A stretch of 64,000 nucleotides of DNA from Butyrivibrio sp. AE3009 (GCF_000420845.1 NZ_ATVS01000001.1:1-64000); one strand, 5' to 3'. Shown: positions 28,822 to 39,135, numbered from the stretch's first letter. The notes: generated from the sequence alone by a model not told the origin. A program made the numbers and translations.

Positions 28822-30527
28822 TAATTATCTCCTGCACTTTTTCCTTTATATTCAATAACCAGCATAGTAAGATCATCAAATTGAGGAGCATCTTTTACAA
28901 AAGCATCTACGTCACTGCGTATATTCTGCAGTAACATTCTGTTATCGTCAGCACTGTGTTTTTGGATGATCTCAAACATTACGGGCTCTGTCAGCCTTTC
29001 ATCCTGACTGTTTGTGGCTTCGGGAAGTCCGTCTGTATATACAAAAAATCTGTCTCCTTCGCTCAGATTACAATACTCATTCTCATACTTTAAACCGGGC
29101 ACAGCGCCAAGAACCATACCGTGCACCGTTTTTATCAGTTCGCATTCGCCGTTTTTTCGCATCAGAACAGGGTTCTCATGCCCTGCGTTAACCGATATCA
29201 TTTCTCCGGTAGTAATATCAAGAATAGCCAGCCAGACCGTAACAAACATCATCTCGCTGTTACCCTCGCACAGTGTTTTATTAACATCTTCAATTATTTC
29301 CGAAGGGCTACCGCCCATACGGGCTCTATGCTTTATAACGGTTTTGGATATCACCATGAAAAGTGCTGCAGGAACACCCTTTCCGGACACATCTGCTATA
29401 ACAAGGCAAAGATGCGTCGGATCAATAAGAAATGCATCATAGAAATCTCCGCCAACTTCCTTGGCAGGGTCCATAGACGCATAGATATCAAATTCGCTAT
29501 GGTCAGGAAACAGCGGAAAGTTGCCGGGAAGCATGCTGACCTGAATCCTGGCTGCCAGATCCATCTCAGCTGCGGCTTTCTCTTTCTCCGCAGTCATCAT
29601 TCTTATGCGCCCCATAGTTTCTTTTATGTCCAGCTCCATATCAGCAAGTGAATGATATAGCGTTTCTATCTCATCATTTGTATGGATGTTAAGCCCTTCA
29701 AAAAACAGCTTGTCCTCATCCTCGACAGCTTTATCTCTTTTTGTATATTCCTCAGCTGTCATGGCAAGAGTATTAATGGGGATGATCATTTTTTTCCTCA
29801 TGATACAGCTTACCCTATATGCCACTATGGCGATCAGTATCATGCAGATAAGAATGTAGACAATAGCTTCCACAATCAGGTCCTTGATGAAGTCTGTGAC
29901 ATTAATATCGCAGGTACAGTAACCAAGAAATTCTCCATTGGCATCGTATACTTTTAGATAATTAGTGGCTATCCATCCACTTACATCTCCGTATCCCACA
30001 TAAATCTTATACTTTGATGATGCCACTTTATCCATCTGCTCCGGTGTGTCTATGCCATTGTCTTCTTCAGAAAGCCACTGCCCCGGTATATACGCCTCTT
30101 CAATATCGGAGCCATCAATTACATAAACAGCCCGTTTCCTTTCCTGATCAAGGAAAATAAAGTCCAGGCTTGCAAGCTTATTCTTTTCCCTTATAAGCGC
30201 CAGACTGTCATAGGCATTCCAGAAATCCTCATCTATCAGTTCCAAAAAATAGTCAATATACTCTTCTGAAAACTGATCCTTTGCGATTTCTTCCGGAAGA
30301 TCATTGTAGAGCTTTTTTGTTGAATTATAGGCTTTTTCAAGGTAAGACGCGCCAAGAAGAGAGACCGCATATTCCATAATGTTTGCTGTCTCTCTCTTGT
30401 ACTCCTTCATCTTGACAATATAATTGTTTAAAAGTGTTACCGCCCCAATCAGCAGTATTAGTGCCGTTGAAATTAAAAGTATAGTATTGAAGGCGACAAC
30501 CTGAAGTGAGCGCCTGTCTTTTTGCAA
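28821..30527 (-). CDS. Membrane-bound SpoIIE/PP2C phosphatase with extracellular sensor and HAMP
   Basis: 568 residues starting at TTG (30527) behind AAGGAG. The first membrane helix is about 10-33, an extracellular sensor region about 35-215 (Cache-like), the second helix about 217-240, a HAMP domain to about 300, a helical linker, then the phosphatase. Its motifs are AKEVGGDFYDAF, VIADVSGKGVPAALFM, NAGHENPVL, VYTDGLPEATN and QFDDLTMLVIEY, with metal-binding Asps intact. Proteins of this kind (RsbU/RsbP type) dephosphorylate a STAS antagonist; a STAS protein and its kinase are encoded upstream in the same operon. The external ligand is unknown. Confidence 0.92.
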   Translation of the reverse strand: MQKDRRSLQVVAFNTILLISTALILLIGAVTLLNNYIVKMKEYKRETANIMEYAVSLLGASYLEKAYNSTKKLYNDLPEEIAKDQFSEEYIDYFLELIDEDFWNAYDSLALIREKNKLASLDFIFLDQERKRAVYVIDGSDIEEAYIPGQWLSEEDNGIDTPEQMDKVASSKYKIYVGYGDVSGWIATNYLKVYDANGEFLGYCTCDINVTDFIKDLIVEAIVYILICMILIAIVAYRVSCIMRKKMIIPINTLAMTAEEYTKRDKAVEDEDKLFFEGLNIHTNDEIETLYHSLADMELDIKETMGRIRMMTAEKEKAAAEMDLAARIQVSMLPGNFPLFPDHSEFDIYASMDPAKEVGGDFYDAFLIDPTHLCLVIADVSGKGVPAALFMVISKTVIKHRARMGGSPSEIIEDVNKTLCEGNSEMMFVTVWLAILDITTGEMISVNAGHENPVLMRKNGECELIKTVHGMVLGAVPGLKYENEYCNLSEGDRFFVYTDGLPEATNSQDERLTEPVMFEIIQKHSADDNRMLLQNIRSDVDAFVKDAPQFDDLTMLVIEYKGKSAGDN

Positions 30528-30548
30528 TACTTCAGCTCTCCTTTTAGT

Positions 30549-30743
30549 TTACCTTCCTATTCCGTTAAGACTCCCCGGAACATCTTTCGGCTTTGCAGGA
30601 TTTTCCCACCCCGGAATAACAGAAGGCATCTCCGGAAACTGAGGAAGATCAGTTCCATCCCCGCCTTCGATATTTATGTTCCCAACTCCTCCAGTAATCT
30701 TTTCAAGGGCATTATCATCCATTTGTTTATTTTTTCCGTCCAT
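30549..30743 (-). CDS. Small peptide with double-glycine leader
   Basis: 64 residues from the ATG at 30743, chosen because AAGGAGGT stands eight bases before it; a longer upstream frame has no such site. The leader MDDNALEKITGG at residues 8-19 matches the LxxxELxxIxGG consensus cut by C39 peptidase-containing exporters. The predicted mature part is 45 residues, rich in Gly, Pro and Asn and acidic near the start, with no cysteine. It lies 60 bases after the giant kinase-like gene and 21 before the phosphatase gene. No exporter with a C39 domain is in the window. It could be a bacteriocin, signal peptide or secreted partner; that choice is open. Confidence 0.75.
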   Translation of the reverse strand: MDGKNKQMDDNALEKITGGVGNINIEGGDGTDLPQFPEMPSVIPGWENPAKPKDVPGSLNGIGR

Positions 30744-30803
30744 AATATGTACCTCCTTCTGACTATTTATACGAATCAGATAAAAAAATGGCAAAAAATA
30801 TTT

Positions 30804-33800
30804 TTATATGAGTCCTACCACTTTTGCTGCCCACAGTGCGTTTCCAAGGCCAACTTTCTTTCTAAGCGCATTCTGATTATTGGAAACTACATCCGTCATG
30901 ACAGTATCATAATTAACGAATTTGAAATTAGGCTTCCTGTTATGCATTTCATTCTTGAAGTTCTTAAGTCTGATGGCCACACCCTCCATGACAACATCAA
31001 GAAGTTCTTTTTTAGCGCGTATGAATTCTTCTGTATTCTCAGGAGAAAGATCAAAGGATTTGGGCTTACCCCCTTCATCTATCGTTATATCCTTTTTCTT
31101 TATGGCAAAGAAAGTATCCAGTTTTTCACGAACTCTCTGACCTACGTTCTTTTCTGTAATAGCCATAATTTCCTTTAGATTATCCTCTGTAAGAGTATTC
31201 GAAGGGTGATTTAGATCAAATTCTATGGCTGCTCGAATCTTGTTTCGTTTTACGCCGAAATCCCAAATTTGGGCAAAATCTTTGTAGAGATCCTTTGCCA
31301 TGCTTGTAAGTGTTTCCTTGGAGGCTTTCCTGCCTCCTATTCCATCCTGTGCATTTCTGATGGCATTTAGCTTATCCTGCAGGGTTAGTGCAAGCGGGAA
31401 CAGCTTATCTACAGCATTGAGGAAATCATTTAAATAATCTTCATCCATCGTTCTCATGGCGGTCTGAAGACCATTTATCATGAATGAAATACCTCCAAAT
31501 GCATCAAATAGACCCACCCCTGCCAAATTGATAAGCAGGTCGCTTGACAGCTTATTTGCAGCGTCAAGCTGCTCCTTGGTTCCTATCTTTGTTCGGTATT
31601 TGTCAAGATAATTCTTTACAAGGTTTCTGGCATTATCTCTTATATTTTCATATTGGTCTCGTTCGTCTTTATCCTGATCCTCATAATTCTCCTTGAGGTT
31701 CAATACGCCTTTAAAGTAGAACTGGTCGAATTCATTTCTCTTGTCAATTGTACGAATGCCAAGTTCCTGATCACCCTGCTTATATTGATCATCAAGAACT
31801 GCCTTAACAAATTCGTCCTCATCCAGGGGTTGGATTTCTTTCAGCGCATGTTCGAACGCGGCATCTGCCTCATTATCGTCTCCTTTTCTGTGCTCTTCAG
31901 AAATCTTACTCTGAACAACATAAACAGGATCCTTAACGGTGTTATTTGCAAAAGCATTATCGAGCTTAGTAGCCAATTCGTGCATGTCATCAATTGCTTC
32001 ATTAAGCTCGTTAATAGAGTTCTGGAGACGTATCTGTCCCTGAGAGAAATTCTGCATTGCCGGCGGAACCTTCACTCCGATTTCCTGAACCTTCAGGATT
32101 GCTGCAGCAATACGCGCTCCTGTGTCATTCTCATTACCCTTTTGCAGTACAGTCTTAAAGATAGCCCGAACCTGAGCCTTCTTTTCATTGGTATAAGCAG
32201 CATTTTCTGCTTCATCATTGCTCTCTGCCAGCATGTCATTGAAGGATTCAAAGAACAGATCAACAGATTCATCATTAATCTTGTTCATCTTCTCGGTGTC
32301 ATATACAGTTCTTGTGACTGTCTTCGTTTTACCGTTCTTGGTTATTTCTTCTGTTACTTCCTTATATTTCTTGACAACAGACAATGAAGCCGCAAGAGTC
32401 ATCTTGGCAATGTTGGCCTGCTGTCTCTCGGATAGTTGAACTGCATTGCCGTAGTCAATAAAGGTTGCATCTTCATCGTTTATCATTACATTTCCTGCAT
32501 GAAGATCTCCATGATAAAAGCCGGTCTTGCACACAGCCTGAGTTATCCAGACATTTACAAGGCCAAGAAGATGGTCACGTCTTTTAACTGCGTTGTCAAT
32601 CTTATCAAGAAGTTCCTTTTTGATAGAAACGACTGTCTTCTCTGTTTCACTATTAAGACGGATTGGCAAATCAGGCCTTCCTACATGTGCTTTTTCTCCG
32701 GCATCTTCCGAGAACTTTTTAAGGTCATTGATATAGGAATCAAGAGTATCACCTTCCACCTTTTTGATAACAAGAGCATTACTGGTGGCCGGGATTTCTT
32801 CAAAGACTGACATGGTCTTAACGTCTTTGAGTCTTTGTTCTTCAGGAAGCTTTTCCATTTCTTCCTTATAGGCCTTCTGACCTTTTCGGCAGTTTTCCGC
32901 CTCCACAGAAAGATCCAGCTCCTTGCGGTAGTTATTAAGCTGTCCTTCATAGGTAGCTTTCATGGCTTCATCCGTCATTGCTGCGCACTCCAGCATTATG
33001 GCTTCTTCACGTTTCATGCGGTTGGATGCTTCCGGACGAAGGAGCTTGATTACTACTTCTTCTCCTTCGGGCTTCATTCCGGGACCATATACTTTACACA
33101 GGAATGCCTGTCCCACAGAAGCTGCTCCAAGAGATTTTATCTTTTCTATCTTGGTAACGGTGCCGCCGCTACTTTCAACCATAGCAGCAAACCTTGTGCG
33201 GACAATTTCGTCCGGTATAGGCGGAAGATTTGTTTTCATATCCTTTAATGCTTCTGCAATTTCCGGTGGCAGTGACTGTGCCGGAATTCCCTGCATCAGC
33301 TTATGCATAAGAGGTCCGGCTCCGCGAAGAAGACCTGCAAGGAAGTTGGACTGCATGCGCAGTTCTTTCTTTGCATTTCTGTATTCTTCGATAGCTTCAC
33401 GCTCTTTTGCATTGAGTTTATCCGGATTCCCGAACATCCCGGCATACTCTGCCGGTTTCTCTGCCTTTAGCTTTGCGATTATAACTGTATCGGTCAGATC
33501 ATCGACACTTACTTTTTTAGCGTTTCGAATAACAGATGCCAGCATTGCACGCTTATCCAGATTGGACACTTTGCCAAAATAATTCTTCAAAACATTACGG
33601 ATAAGCTTACCCTGCCCTTTTTCTGACTTTGTGGCACCTGAAAGAATTTCCTTAAGGCTTTGCTGCGAAAGATCCTTTTCCTGTCCTTCCTGCTGCTCCG
33701 GGAAGATGACATTAGTCATCTTATTTACATTTTGCTGAAGTATAGCACCTGCCTTATCAGCTACTGCATCCATGGATTCCTTGAGACCTGCCAATTGCTG

Positions 33801-36800
33801 CCTCATATCAGCATTCATATTGTCGAAGATGTATGAAAGCCTTGCTTCATCAGTGGTTAAATTAGCTTCTCCAGCAAGGTCTCCGCCCTCATTAAAGCGC
33901 GAAAGCTGTGCTTCCACAAGATCTGTCAGGGAATTAATGGCATCCTTAACTACAGCTGCAAGTTTTACCCTTTCGCCGTTTAGTTCGCCATCCAGTTCTG
34001 ATAAAGACATCTTCTCCATAATGCCTTCCACCAGACCTACTGTATTCTGACCCTGTTTTTTGGCATTGACAAGAGCCAGCACTGCAGGTGTATGCTTGCG
34101 GATCATATCTGCCACAAAGCCCTCAGGTCTTGAGATACTGGCATCCATTTCCCAGGTCTCCTGAGAGAAAATAAAGTCTGCCACGAAGTCCTTTACCTTC
34201 TTCTCCTCAGCGGTCCATCCCTCTTCCATAGGTCTTTCAACCTGATCCTGTTCAGATTGCAAAACAACCATCTGATCAAGCTGATCTTTACTTCTGTTAC
34301 GGGTAAGTTCCACCATTTCAGCAAGCTCAACGCCGTTGACGAACTCTCCCTTGTTTATTTCGTCTCGAACGCGCCGCGTAACTTCTTCCGGAGTTATCTC
34401 ACCCTTAATAAGATGCAAGGTAAAATCTGCCAGTGCACTTTTCACAACATTGGAGAATTCATTCGGAACCATTCCGGTCTTGCCGCAGATGAACTCTATC
34501 ATGGCCTGACGGACCCTTAAATGCTCACCACTGGTCATATCATTTGAGCGGTAATGAGCTATAAGATCTGATACAGCCTTATCTCCATATATCTCCGGAT
34601 TATTAAATATTTCCTGCTCAATCTGGTTGTTGATTGAGTCAAAGGTCTTGTTTCCTACAGGAATTTCCTTGTGATTGTCAATTACATAAAGTGTGTTGTC
34701 GCTCTTTTGCAGAACGCGGACCTTTGTACCAAGGATATCCAAATCTGCAGAGCATACCTGTCCCTTGGGGAATTCTTTGATATGTGTTCTAAACTCAAGA
34801 ATCTTTTGTGCCCGGGCCTTTTTGGCCTTATCACTTAATCCGGAATTCTTTACATCATCTATAAAAATATGTCCGGGGCCAAGAATCTTTTTGCCATACT
34901 CGGCTTCTTTGGAAAGCTTGCCTGGATCGGGCGCATTCTTTTGCTTGCCAAAGTTAAAGAGTTTTTCAAATACATCCTCAGTCTGAACCTCATCACTCTT
35001 TTCGGGGCTCATGGCCTTCTTTTTGCGGTTTGTCTCAGTCATGCCAAAGAGCTGGCCAAGAGTAACGGGATTCCCCGCCAGTTTACTCTCTGTAGCAGAA
35101 TTGTACGCGTACATTATAAGTCTCTGCTCACATATCAGAGAGCTCCAGATTTCATAGACAATCTGATATCTCTTCTGTCCTATTTCCGTATGAGGATTTT
35201 TACTGTTCAGGTAATGCTTACAGGATGTGATCGCAAGATGAATGGCAACATCAAATTCTTCTATGACTTTGCTTTCAGCCTCAAGGTTCTTATTTTTTTC
35301 CATAACATCTGCAATGGCGGTGAGATCCTGCTTTACGCTGTCCATCTCTGCTGAATCTTCTTTTTCATTGCTGTTAAGGAGCACGTGCGCCATATCCAGT
35401 ATCTGCTTATGTTTTAATCCTGTTACCGTCTTAACGCCAAGCTTATTTATAGCTTCCTTTGTCTCATCCAGATACTGTTCAACTGTAGCTCCGTTTTCGT
35501 CATAGAGTCTGTTTTTTGCCTCGGATTCTGTATTTTCTCCTCGTAATATCTTGTCAATGAGATCCGCTTCTTTCTTTGCATCCTCCACACTGTGTTCCCG
35601 GAGGAATTCCTTGTTATCAGCAGACTTCCTGATCTTTGAAAGATCCGTGGGAACGCGGTCGCTCTTTTTGAAAAGATTTCGAATCTGCTCTTTTGTCAGC
35701 TTTTCATTTGCCTCGCGCTTTTTTAAACCATTATAAGACTCTTCAAAAAAACTGAAGCAGCTAGCGCGTACTTGTTTTTCTACAGCCTTTTTTCCTGGAC
35801 TATTTTTTTCGTCAACCTTTTCCTTCGAGTAAAAATCGTAGTTATTATCCTTATTCAATAGATAAAACTGTGTGACATACTCCAGAACATAAACGGAAAA
35901 ATTGGTGAGGACGTTCCATCTCTCATCAATAAGGGATCCTGTCGGTACAACCTCTTTGAATAAATCAGGTTCTACGCCCTTTAAATTGGAGAGTCCGGTT
36001 ACGCGATTTGCAAGTTCTATGAATTTAACAGGATCTTTTTCAAAATAGTAGCCAAGGCCATGGGCTTTTATCTGCTCAGGTGAAGGTATCTCAGTGTTAA
36101 GGATTCTTGGAATAGCTTCCTTCATCAGTTCAACCTTATCCTGCCTCTTGTTTTCGTCCGCATAGCATTCAAGCCACTTTTTATTCCACTCCTGTTTCTT
36201 CTTTTCTTCCTCATTCAGAGGCTCATCATTATCCTTTTTCAGGACAAGATATAACAAGGAACCAACCTCACGTGACATGGCTCCATTATTATTCTGTTTA
36301 TGAAACTTTTCCTTAAGTGCATTGTATTCAGGAAGATGTTCGGTCTTTAGCGCATTTTTAATAAGGAGATGCACCTTTGCAGCCTGAAGGGATATATTTT
36401 TTCCTTCTGCCTGCTGTTCCTCTATGATTTGCTCAGGTGTCTTGGTGCCTTTAATCTCGTCAAAGAAGATGTACGCTTTCTTTTCTTCCCATGATAAGTC
36501 TTTAATAGCTTCATATTGCTTAAGCTTTATGTAATTTTCCTCATACTGTTCAATAAGCTCGTCAACATCTTCCTGTAATTGCCTCATACTGTCATCATAA
36601 TCCAACTGTGCACTATTCTTTTCATCTTGCGTGGCATTTGGATTATTCATGACATTCATGTATTTCGTATAATCATCCTTTGTATTAAGCTCCATGGAAG
36701 CGTTCATATGATGCTTCGGTCTTATTACACTGGTCTCGATCATTTTAAGATTCGTCAGCATATCCGTAAAAATATGAAATTCAGGATGTTCCTTTATATA

Positions 36801-38159
36801 TGCGTTTTGGTAATCTTCCATGCCTTCATTGCCAAGTTCCGACCACCATCCGGCCAGTGCGTGAATCGCATAATAGAGATCGAAATCCTTGCGGCGAATG
36901 TCATCGATAAAATTAGGATTTTTCTTAAGCTCTTGTGGTGTGGGCATATTCACTCTTGCTAATGTATATTCAATTCGCTTTATGCAGCAATCCCATAGTT
37001 TTTTCTTTTTAGTTTCGAAAGAAGTAAGTACATCCTCTGAAGGCTCATTTCCGGCCTGCTTCTTAACGGCTTTTGCATCATAATAATCCTTGAAAAGCGC
37101 AAGATACTCCTTGTTCTGCTCATCTCTTATCCGGTCTTCTTCTGTTCTGGGTTTTCCTGTTTTATCGCGTCTTACTACACGGAGACCGTTAGTCACCTTT
37201 CTACTAACGTCACCATCACTCGCAACACCTTTTTCTTCCGCTTCTTTAACGATTTCATTTGCCTCTCCCAGTCCGTCAAGCATAGGAGGAAGCTTTTCTT
37301 TATGTTTTTCCTTATCATAGGACTGGTGCTTTTTTAATACATCCAGCATAAGATGATACTCGGCATCTTCTTCTGTAATATACGGATTTTGACTCTTAAG
37401 ATTCTCGAAAAATGCATTGAAATTCCGCTGCTCCTTAAGGTCTTCTAGCCATTCCTTATCTACTTCGCTTATCCCTTTATCTTCTTTTTCAACCGGTTTA
37501 CTCTTTTTAGCTTCTTTAAAACTATTGGCAAGATGAGCCTCCATCATCTTTCTTACATTGGTATACTTTGCTGCTCCCAAAGGATTATTTTTGTAAGCAT
37601 CTCTTGCTGCCAGGAAAACTGACTTTTCCTCCTGCATACGCATAAGAGTCTCCTGAACCCTTTGTTTTCTCTCGATACCGGCTCTAAACCAGGGATTCTT
37701 ATTGTTCACATAATAGGTACAAACCTTTATGACATTATCGTACTGATGCTCAATAGCATGAAAAGACTGTTCATTAAAAGCTATCCTGGTCTGAAGATAA
37801 TCCTCCAAAATACCAAGATGTTTCTTGACCGCCTGCATCTCCTTGGAGTCTCCGGAAAACTTGCCGTCATTTAGCTGCATAAATGATTTATAGCGGCTTC
37901 TTTGCATGATTATAAGAGCCCTTTGTTCAGGACTCATTTCAATTATTCCATTCTGCTCATTAGTGAGCATCTCATCTATAAAGCGAACACTTTCGGAGGT
38001 CTGTTCTACGTTATAGCCGCTTTTTTGTTTATAGTCTGCGTTCTGCTTGAGATCTAAATTTACGGCCCTGAAGGACTCGCTTTCCTGAGTGATAACATCT
38101 ATCTTAAACTGTTCTTTTTGAGAAAGTTCCCGCCTAACCTGTAATTCATCGTTTGGCAT
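30804..38159 (-). CDS. 2451-residue protein with embedded ABC1/UbiB-type kinase domain
   Basis: The start ATG at 38159 follows AAAGGAGG by six bases; an ATG six bases earlier lies too close to that site. Almost the whole protein is charged, helical and soluble, with no signal peptide. Residues about 1650-1935 hold an ABC1/ADCK/UbiB-like kinase: Ala/Gly-rich loop SLGAASVGQAF, Lys1705 in VVIKLLRP, the family-type ELDLSVEAENC, catalytic loop H1883-GDLHAGN, and metal-binding Asp1902 in FIDYGNAV. All catalytic positions are present. A CxxYhxxKNPxxxxGxxR module occurs at about 147-170 and again at about 980-1003. The C-terminal 500 residues are unassigned. UbiB kinases normally act in quinone or lipid metabolism; this size and context are unlike any I know. 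Confidence 0.85.
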   Translation of the reverse strand: MPNDELQVRRELSQKEQFKIDVITQESESFRAVNLDLKQNADYKQKSGYNVEQTSESVRFIDEMLTNEQNGIIEMSPEQRALIIMQRSRYKSFMQLNDGKFSGDSKEMQAVKKHLGILEDYLQTRIAFNEQSFHAIEHQYDNVIKVCTYYVNNKNPWFRAGIERKQRVQETLMRMQEEKSVFLAARDAYKNNPLGAAKYTNVRKMMEAHLANSFKEAKKSKPVEKEDKGISEVDKEWLEDLKEQRNFNAFFENLKSQNPYITEEDAEYHLMLDVLKKHQSYDKEKHKEKLPPMLDGLGEANEIVKEAEEKGVASDGDVSRKVTNGLRVVRRDKTGKPRTEEDRIRDEQNKEYLALFKDYYDAKAVKKQAGNEPSEDVLTSFETKKKKLWDCCIKRIEYTLARVNMPTPQELKKNPNFIDDIRRKDFDLYYAIHALAGWWSELGNEGMEDYQNAYIKEHPEFHIFTDMLTNLKMIETSVIRPKHHMNASMELNTKDDYTKYMNVMNNPNATQDEKNSAQLDYDDSMRQLQEDVDELIEQYEENYIKLKQYEAIKDLSWEEKKAYIFFDEIKGTKTPEQIIEEQQAEGKNISLQAAKVHLLIKNALKTEHLPEYNALKEKFHKQNNNGAMSREVGSLLYLVLKKDNDEPLNEEEKKKQEWNKKWLECYADENKRQDKVELMKEAIPRILNTEIPSPEQIKAHGLGYYFEKDPVKFIELANRVTGLSNLKGVEPDLFKEVVPTGSLIDERWNVLTNFSVYVLEYVTQFYLLNKDNNYDFYSKEKVDEKNSPGKKAVEKQVRASCFSFFEESYNGLKKREANEKLTKEQIRNLFKKSDRVPTDLSKIRKSADNKEFLREHSVEDAKKEADLIDKILRGENTESEAKNRLYDENGATVEQYLDETKEAINKLGVKTVTGLKHKQILDMAHVLLNSNEKEDSAEMDSVKQDLTAIADVMEKNKNLEAESKVIEEFDVAIHLAITSCKHYLNSKNPHTEIGQKRYQIVYEIWSSLICEQRLIMYAYNSATESKLAGNPVTLGQLFGMTETNRKKKAMSPEKSDEVQTEDVFEKLFNFGKQKNAPDPGKLSKEAEYGKKILGPGHIFIDDVKNSGLSDKAKKARAQKILEFRTHIKEFPKGQVCSADLDILGTKVRVLQKSDNTLYVIDNHKEIPVGNKTFDSINNQIEQEIFNNPEIYGDKAVSDLIAHYRSNDMTSGEHLRVRQAMIEFICGKTGMVPNEFSNVVKSALADFTLHLIKGEITPEEVTRRVRDEINKGEFVNGVELAEMVELTRNRSKDQLDQMVVLQSEQDQVERPMEEGWTAEEKKVKDFVADFIFSQETWEMDASISRPEGFVADMIRKHTPAVLALVNAKKQGQNTVGLVEGIMEKMSLSELDGELNGERVKLAAVVKDAINSLTDLVEAQLSRFNEGGDLAGEANLTTDEARLSYIFDNMNADMRQQLAGLKESMDAVADKAGAILQQNVNKMTNVIFPEQQEGQEKDLSQQSLKEILSGATKSEKGQGKLIRNVLKNYFGKVSNLDKRAMLASVIRNAKKVSVDDLTDTVIIAKLKAEKPAEYAGMFGNPDKLNAKEREAIEEYRNAKKELRMQSNFLAGLLRGAGPLMHKLMQGIPAQSLPPEIAEALKDMKTNLPPIPDEIVRTRFAAMVESSGGTVTKIEKIKSLGAASVGQAFLCKVYGPGMKPEGEEVVIKLLRPEASNRMKREEAIMLECAAMTDEAMKATYEGQLNNYRKELDLSVEAENCRKGQKAYKEEMEKLPEEQRLKDVKTMSVFEEIPATSNALVIKKVEGDTLDSYINDLKKFSEDAGEKAHVGRPDLPIRLNSETEKTVVSIKKELLDKIDNAVKRRDHLLGLVNVWITQAVCKTGFYHGDLHAGNVMINDEDATFIDYGNAVQLSERQQANIAKMTLAASLSVVKKYKEVTEEITKNGKTKTVTRTVYDTEKMNKINDESVDLFFESFNDMLAESNDEAENAAYTNEKKAQVRAIFKTVLQKGNENDTGARIAAAILKVQEIGVKVPPAMQNFSQGQIRLQNSINELNEAIDDMHELATKLDNAFANNTVKDPVYVVQSKISEEHRKGDDNEADAAFEHALKEIQPLDEDEFVKAVLDDQYKQGDQELGIRTIDKRNEFDQFYFKGVLNLKENYEDQDKDERDQYENIRDNARNLVKNYLDKYRTKIGTKEQLDAANKLSSDLLINLAGVGLFDAFGGISFMINGLQTAMRTMDEDYLNDFLNAVDKLFPLALTLQDKLNAIRNAQDGIGGRKASKETLTSMAKDLYKDFAQIWDFGVKRNKIRAAIEFDLNHPSNTLTEDNLKEIMAITEKNVGQRVREKLDTFFAIKKKDITIDEGGKPKSFDLSPENTEEFIRAKKELLDVVMEGVAIRLKNFKNEMHNRKPNFKFVNYDTVMTDVVSNNQNALRKKVGLGNALWAAKVVGLI

Positions 38160-38172
38160 AGTCATCCTCCTT

Positions 38173-39126
38173 TTAGATGTTCTTGTAGCTATCCTGCATA
38201 TATTCTAAATATTCATCCATGTGTGCGCTCAGTATATATCCGCCTTTAGCTGCTTCCGGCAAGAGTTTGGCAGCATATTCCATGGTGTTTTCCCATGCTT
38301 CATTTTTCTTTTTGCTTGTATTAAAACTTGTAACTCCACTCGGGAAGCGCCCTGTCAGGATAATATCTGTCTGAATACTCTTTCCATATATTGCCTCAGC
38401 TTTTTTTACAGAGCTTAAAGCCAGGGAACGGGCTTCCGGTAAAGAGTCGGCGTAAAAATATATCGGCATGACACGATCGGAAAGGCTGCGTACAATAAGT
38501 CCGCCCCAGACTTCATCTCCATCCATGATCACAAAACTAAGCTCAGGATCATACCCATCCGGTTCACCGGTCAGCTCAAAAAAGCTTATATGCCCTTCGA
38601 TATCAGAAAGCTGTCGGATGACCTCAGCTCTTGCATCAGCAGGAAATTCCGAAAGCGCCTTGGTTTCAGGTAATTTCCCCACATCAGTCTTAAAGCATTT
38701 ATTCTGCATAAGTACGAATAGCGGCCCCTGCCAAATTCCGGTCAGATCTCTTTTGTGTGTAAAAAACCGCTCGGCAAAAAAGCTTTCTGCACCGCCTGAG
38801 AATACTTCTTTGTCATATTCGGGCGATATCAGCGCTGAAAGCTGTGGTATTTCCATTATCTCTGCCACCTCAAACATTTTTCTGAGCAGAGCACTTCCAA
38901 TTCCGATACCCTGTCCGGAACCTTCAACAGCCAGCCAGTGAATTGTAATTTCCTTTTCAACGGCTGATGCGACTATAAGGCCCGCCTTCAGGGCAATCGA
39001 ATCCTCCTCTTCTTCAATGCACCCACATGCAAACCCATTGGGGCAGTCCAAAATAGATAGCCACCCATAGGGATCCAGCTTGTCGAAAAGTTTCACATCA
39101 TCTTTCGTTAATCTGAAAATATTCAT
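38173..39126 (-). CDS. Double GNAT-like acetyltransferase protein
   Basis: 317 residues. The N-terminal half has a GNAT core with GSGQGIGIGSALLRKMFEVAE as motif A. The C-terminal half (VIMDGDEVWGGLIV, ARSLALSSVKKAEAIYG) looks like a second, degenerate GNAT unit. It stands between the STAS gene (9 bases upstream) and the giant kinase-like gene (13 bases downstream). Substrate is unknown. Its architecture matches the first gene of the operon, so the two are probably paralogues. Confidence 0.7.
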   Translation of the reverse strand: MNIFRLTKDDVKLFDKLDPYGWLSILDCPNGFACGCIEEEEDSIALKAGLIVASAVEKEITIHWLAVEGSGQGIGIGSALLRKMFEVAEIMEIPQLSALISPEYDKEVFSGGAESFFAERFFTHKRDLTGIWQGPLFVLMQNKCFKTDVGKLPETKALSEFPADARAEVIRQLSDIEGHISFFELTGEPDGYDPELSFVIMDGDEVWGGLIVRSLSDRVMPIYFYADSLPEARSLALSSVKKAEAIYGKSIQTDIILTGRFPSGVTSFNTSKKKNEAWENTMEYAAKLLPEAAKGGYILSAHMDEYLEYMQDSYKNI

Positions 39127-39135
39127 ACTCCATCC

